This document shows, piece after piece, positions 7,271-8,061 of a stretch of DNA of 8,061 nt (the first letter of the stretch is position 1; every line of letters begins with the position of its first letter). This DNA comes from Anaerolineae bacterium. GTDB lineage: Bacteria; Chloroflexota; Anaerolineae; B4-G1. Below the pieces are notes generated by a model that was not told where the DNA came from, searched no databases, and saw nothing but the letters and a program-made list of their open reading frames with translations. The stretch lies in NCBI GenBank assembly GCA_027079895.1, contig JALWUZ010000111.1, positions 1 to 8,061 of the forward strand, written 5' to 3'. Made by a program: the position numbers and the translations under genes.

Positions 7271-7288
7271 CGCGGGCCGGAACCCGCG
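7271..7288 (-). other. Intercistronic stem-loop between arsR and the rhodanese gene
   Basis: CGCGGG and CCCGCG form a perfect 6-bp stem with a 6-base loop, starting 3 bases after the arsR stop codon. A competing pairing uses TGTCGC (7263-7268) with GCGACA (7286-7291). No U-run follows, so read-through into the rhodanese gene is expected. It may act as an mRNA processing or stability element between the two cistrons. Confidence 0.4.
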
Positions 7289-7291
7289 ACA

Positions 7292-7642
7292 TCACCCTCT
7301 CGCGGACGTGCTCTCCTCGTCCACGGCACACTGGGGACAGGAGCACAGCGGCTCCGGGGAGGGCGGCCGGCCCGGCCCAAGCATCTCCTCCAACAGCCAC
7401 CTCGCCCGCTCGTCCACCAGCCTGTAGTAGACGAACAGGCCGTGCTTGCGCCCCGCGATGACCCCGGCCTCACGGAGCACCCGCAACTGCTGGGAGATGT
7501 AGGGCTGGGGCCGCCCCAGAACCGCCTCCAAGTGACAGACGCAGGTCTCCCCCCGGCGCAACTCGTCCAGAATCCGCAGCCGCACCGGGTGGGATAGGAG
7601 ACGGAACAGTTGGACCGCCCGGTGATACACGTCCTCGCTCAT
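7292..7642 (-). CDS. ArsR/SmtB-family transcriptional repressor with CVC motif and Cys-rich tail
   Basis: This is a 116-residue winged-helix repressor. Residues 11-23 (QLFRLLSHPVRLR) are the usual ArsR opening. TCVCHLEAVLG (33-43) carries C34-V-C36, the position of the ELCVCDL metal(loid)-binding motif of ArsR/CadC types. RPQPYISQQLRVLREAGVI (44-62) is the recognition helix, and RKHGLFVYYRL (65-75) is the wing. An extra C-terminal C-S-C-P-Q-C (100-105) could add ligands. Family members leave DNA when they bind As(III), Cd, Pb or Zn, or when thiols are oxidised or persulfidated. The ATG at 7642 is chosen over the one at 7687 because the predicted transcription start lies near 7669 and GGAGG (complement of 7646-7650) precedes it, although at only 3 bp. 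It heads the operon with rhodanese, trmO and the fusion gene and probably autoregulates it. Confidence 0.92.
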   Translation of the reverse strand: MSEDVYHRAVQLFRLLSHPVRLRILDELRRGETCVCHLEAVLGRPQPYISQQLRVLREAGVIAGRKHGLFVYYRLVDERARWLLEEMLGPGRPPSPEPLCSCPQCAVDEESTSARG

Positions 7643-7659
7643 CGTCCTCCGGCCACTAA

Positions 7660-7675
7660 ATGCAAGATACTGCAT
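7660..7675. promoter_or_regulatory. Predicted ArsR operator (ATGCA-N6-TGCAT inverted repeat)
   Basis: ATGCA (7660-7664) and TGCAT (7671-7675) form a perfect inverted repeat with 6 bases between. It directly abuts the -10 box of the arsR promoter and covers the expected transcription start, the classic site for an autorepressing ArsR-family dimer. The local AT content stands out from the GC-rich surroundings. Binding by this particular protein is inferred. Confidence 0.65.
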
Positions 7676-7703
7676 ATTGTAGCACAAAACCGGCTCCGGT
7701 CAA
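7676..7703 (-). promoter_or_regulatory. Sigma-70-type promoter of the arsR operon
   Basis: Reading on the minus strand, TTGACC (complement of 7698-7703), a 16-bp spacer and TACAAT (complement of 7676-7681). The predicted start is near 7669, giving a leader of about 27 bases before the arsR ATG at 7642. The helicase promoter on the other side has the same -35 box and spacer length. Confidence 0.75.
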
Positions 7704-7762
7704 GCGCGGCGCGGACGACCGGCGGCCTTGAGGCTTCCAAACCCTCGCGCTTATGGTCAAAG

Positions 7763-7793
7763 GGGTGGGCGATGGCACTGCCATCGCCTACCC
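7763..7793. repeat. Long hairpin / palindromic element in the divergent intergenic region
   Basis: The arms GGGTGGGCGATGGC (7763-7776) and GCCATCGCCTACCC (7780-7793) pair over 14 positions with a single G-T (G-U) mismatch, around a 3-base loop. It lies between the two divergent promoters, outside both predicted transcripts. It is not followed by a T-run on either strand. It could be a dispersed palindromic repeat (REP-like), a protein-binding site or an insulating terminator-like structure. The rest of the 7704-7828 stretch shows no gene or other clear signal. Confidence 0.6.
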
Positions 7794-7828
7794 GGCGTCC
7801 TCTAACAGCGAAATCGCCGCGCTTTCCC

Positions 7829-7856
7829 TTGACCTTCTCCCCACCCGGCGTAAAAT
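7829..7856 (+). promoter_or_regulatory. Sigma-70-type promoter of the helicase gene, probably giving a leaderless mRNA
   Basis: TTGACC (7829-7834), a 16-bp spacer and TAAAAT (7851-7856). The -10 box ends 7 bp before the ATG at 7864, so transcription should begin at or within a base or two of the start codon. No Shine-Dalgarno sequence is present between the box and the ATG. Confidence 0.75.
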
Positions 7857-7863
7857 ACCCCGT

Positions 7864-8061
7864 ATGGACACTTCACTTTTCGCCGACCTACATTTCCGCT
7901 ACCCCTTCCGCCGCTACCAGCAGATGATCCTCGAGATCGCCGCGCGGCAGGAGGGGGACCGCAAGTACCACATCGTCGCGCCGCCCGGCTCCGGCAAGAC
8001 GATCGTCGGGCTGGAACTGATCCGCCGCTTCGGGCGGCCGGCCGTCGTCTTCGCCCCCACC
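7864..8061 (+). CDS. Superfamily 2 DNA/RNA helicase, N-terminal fragment (3' partial)
   Basis: The first 66 residues of an ATP-dependent helicase are present; the frame is open to the right edge. FRYPFRRYQQ (11-20) resembles the Q-motif region of SF2 helicases. VAPPGSGKT (38-46) is the Walker A/motif I P-loop with K45 and T46 for nucleotide binding, and VVFAPT (61-66) is motif Ia. The DEAD/DEAH box and the C-terminal RecA lobe lie outside the window, so the subfamily (repair, restriction-linked or RNA helicase) cannot be told. The ATG at 7864 is supported by its promoter and by the normal distance to the Q-like region. It is transcribed divergently from the arsR operon and may share its regulatory region. 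Confidence 0.85.
   Translation, partial: MDTSLFADLHFRYPFRRYQQMILEIAARQEGDRKYHIVAPPGSGKTIVGLELIRRFGRPAVVFAPT

Noticed and set aside
7271..7288. Intrinsic terminator after arsR
   Set aside because: The stem-loop is present but no T-run follows it on the minus strand, and the rhodanese gene is closely spaced downstream.
7233..7400. Longer rhodanese start at 7400
   Set aside because: It would overlap arsR by over 100 bp, and the added residues have no rhodanese similarity. A strong AGGAGG precedes the ATG at 7232.
7643..7687. Longer arsR start at 7687
   Set aside because: It would lie upstream of the predicted transcription start and inside the promoter and operator. MSEDVYHRA from 7642 fits the family better.

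Overview
The window is high-GC, tightly packed bacterial DNA with eight protein-coding genes, partial at both edges. It most resembles a member of the Chloroflexota, probably Anaerolineae-like. This assignment is an inference from the style of the secreted proteins (PD40 propeller, Pmp-like beta-helix, PKD domains), their shared C-terminal ending Y-L-P-(V/L)-(I/V)-(V/L)-(K/R), and the ArsR and CPBP sequence types. No rRNA, tRNA, CRISPR array, insertion sequence or prophage gene was seen.

Left block (about 2-4940, plus strand): three co-directional genes, probably one operon. They are the C-terminal part of an FN3 plus PD40 beta-propeller protein, a 1121-residue secreted right-handed beta-helix protein whose C-terminal third alternates NEW3-like and PKD domains, and a small DUF4870-like membrane protein. 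Both gene junctions are 11 bp long and carry AGAGGAGG directly after the stop codon. The two secreted proteins have different folds but end in the same short motif, which looks like a sorting or anchoring tag. The PKD plus NEW3 unit was recently duplicated and its two copies are about 96% identical in DNA over some 460 bp.

Right block (4944-7703, minus strand, converging on the left block with 3 bp between stop codons): arsR-type repressor, rhodanese, TrmO-type tRNA methyltransferase, then a single ORF that joins a CPBP (CAAX-like) intramembrane protease to a class I SAM-dependent methyltransferase. A good sigma-70 promoter (TTGACC, 16 bp, TACAAT) precedes arsR, and a perfect inverted repeat sits where transcription should begin, so the operon is probably autoregulated. 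The repressor has the classic C-V-C metal/thiol motif and an extra Cys-rich tail, so with the rhodanese it may respond to metal, metalloid or reactive sulfur.

Right edge: a divergent gene for a superfamily 2 helicase starts at 7864 and runs off the window. Its promoter (TTGACC, 16 bp, TAAAAT) ends only 7 bp before the ATG and there is no Shine-Dalgarno sequence, so the transcript is predicted to be leaderless. The 221-bp divergent intergenic region also holds a long 14-bp-stem hairpin. No stretch above 300 bp lacks a gene.

The most unusual items are the protease-methyltransferase fusion, the operator/promoter layout with the Cys-rich ArsR and rhodanese, the shared C-terminal motif, the recent domain duplication, and the divergent-region hairpin next to a leaderless helicase promoter.
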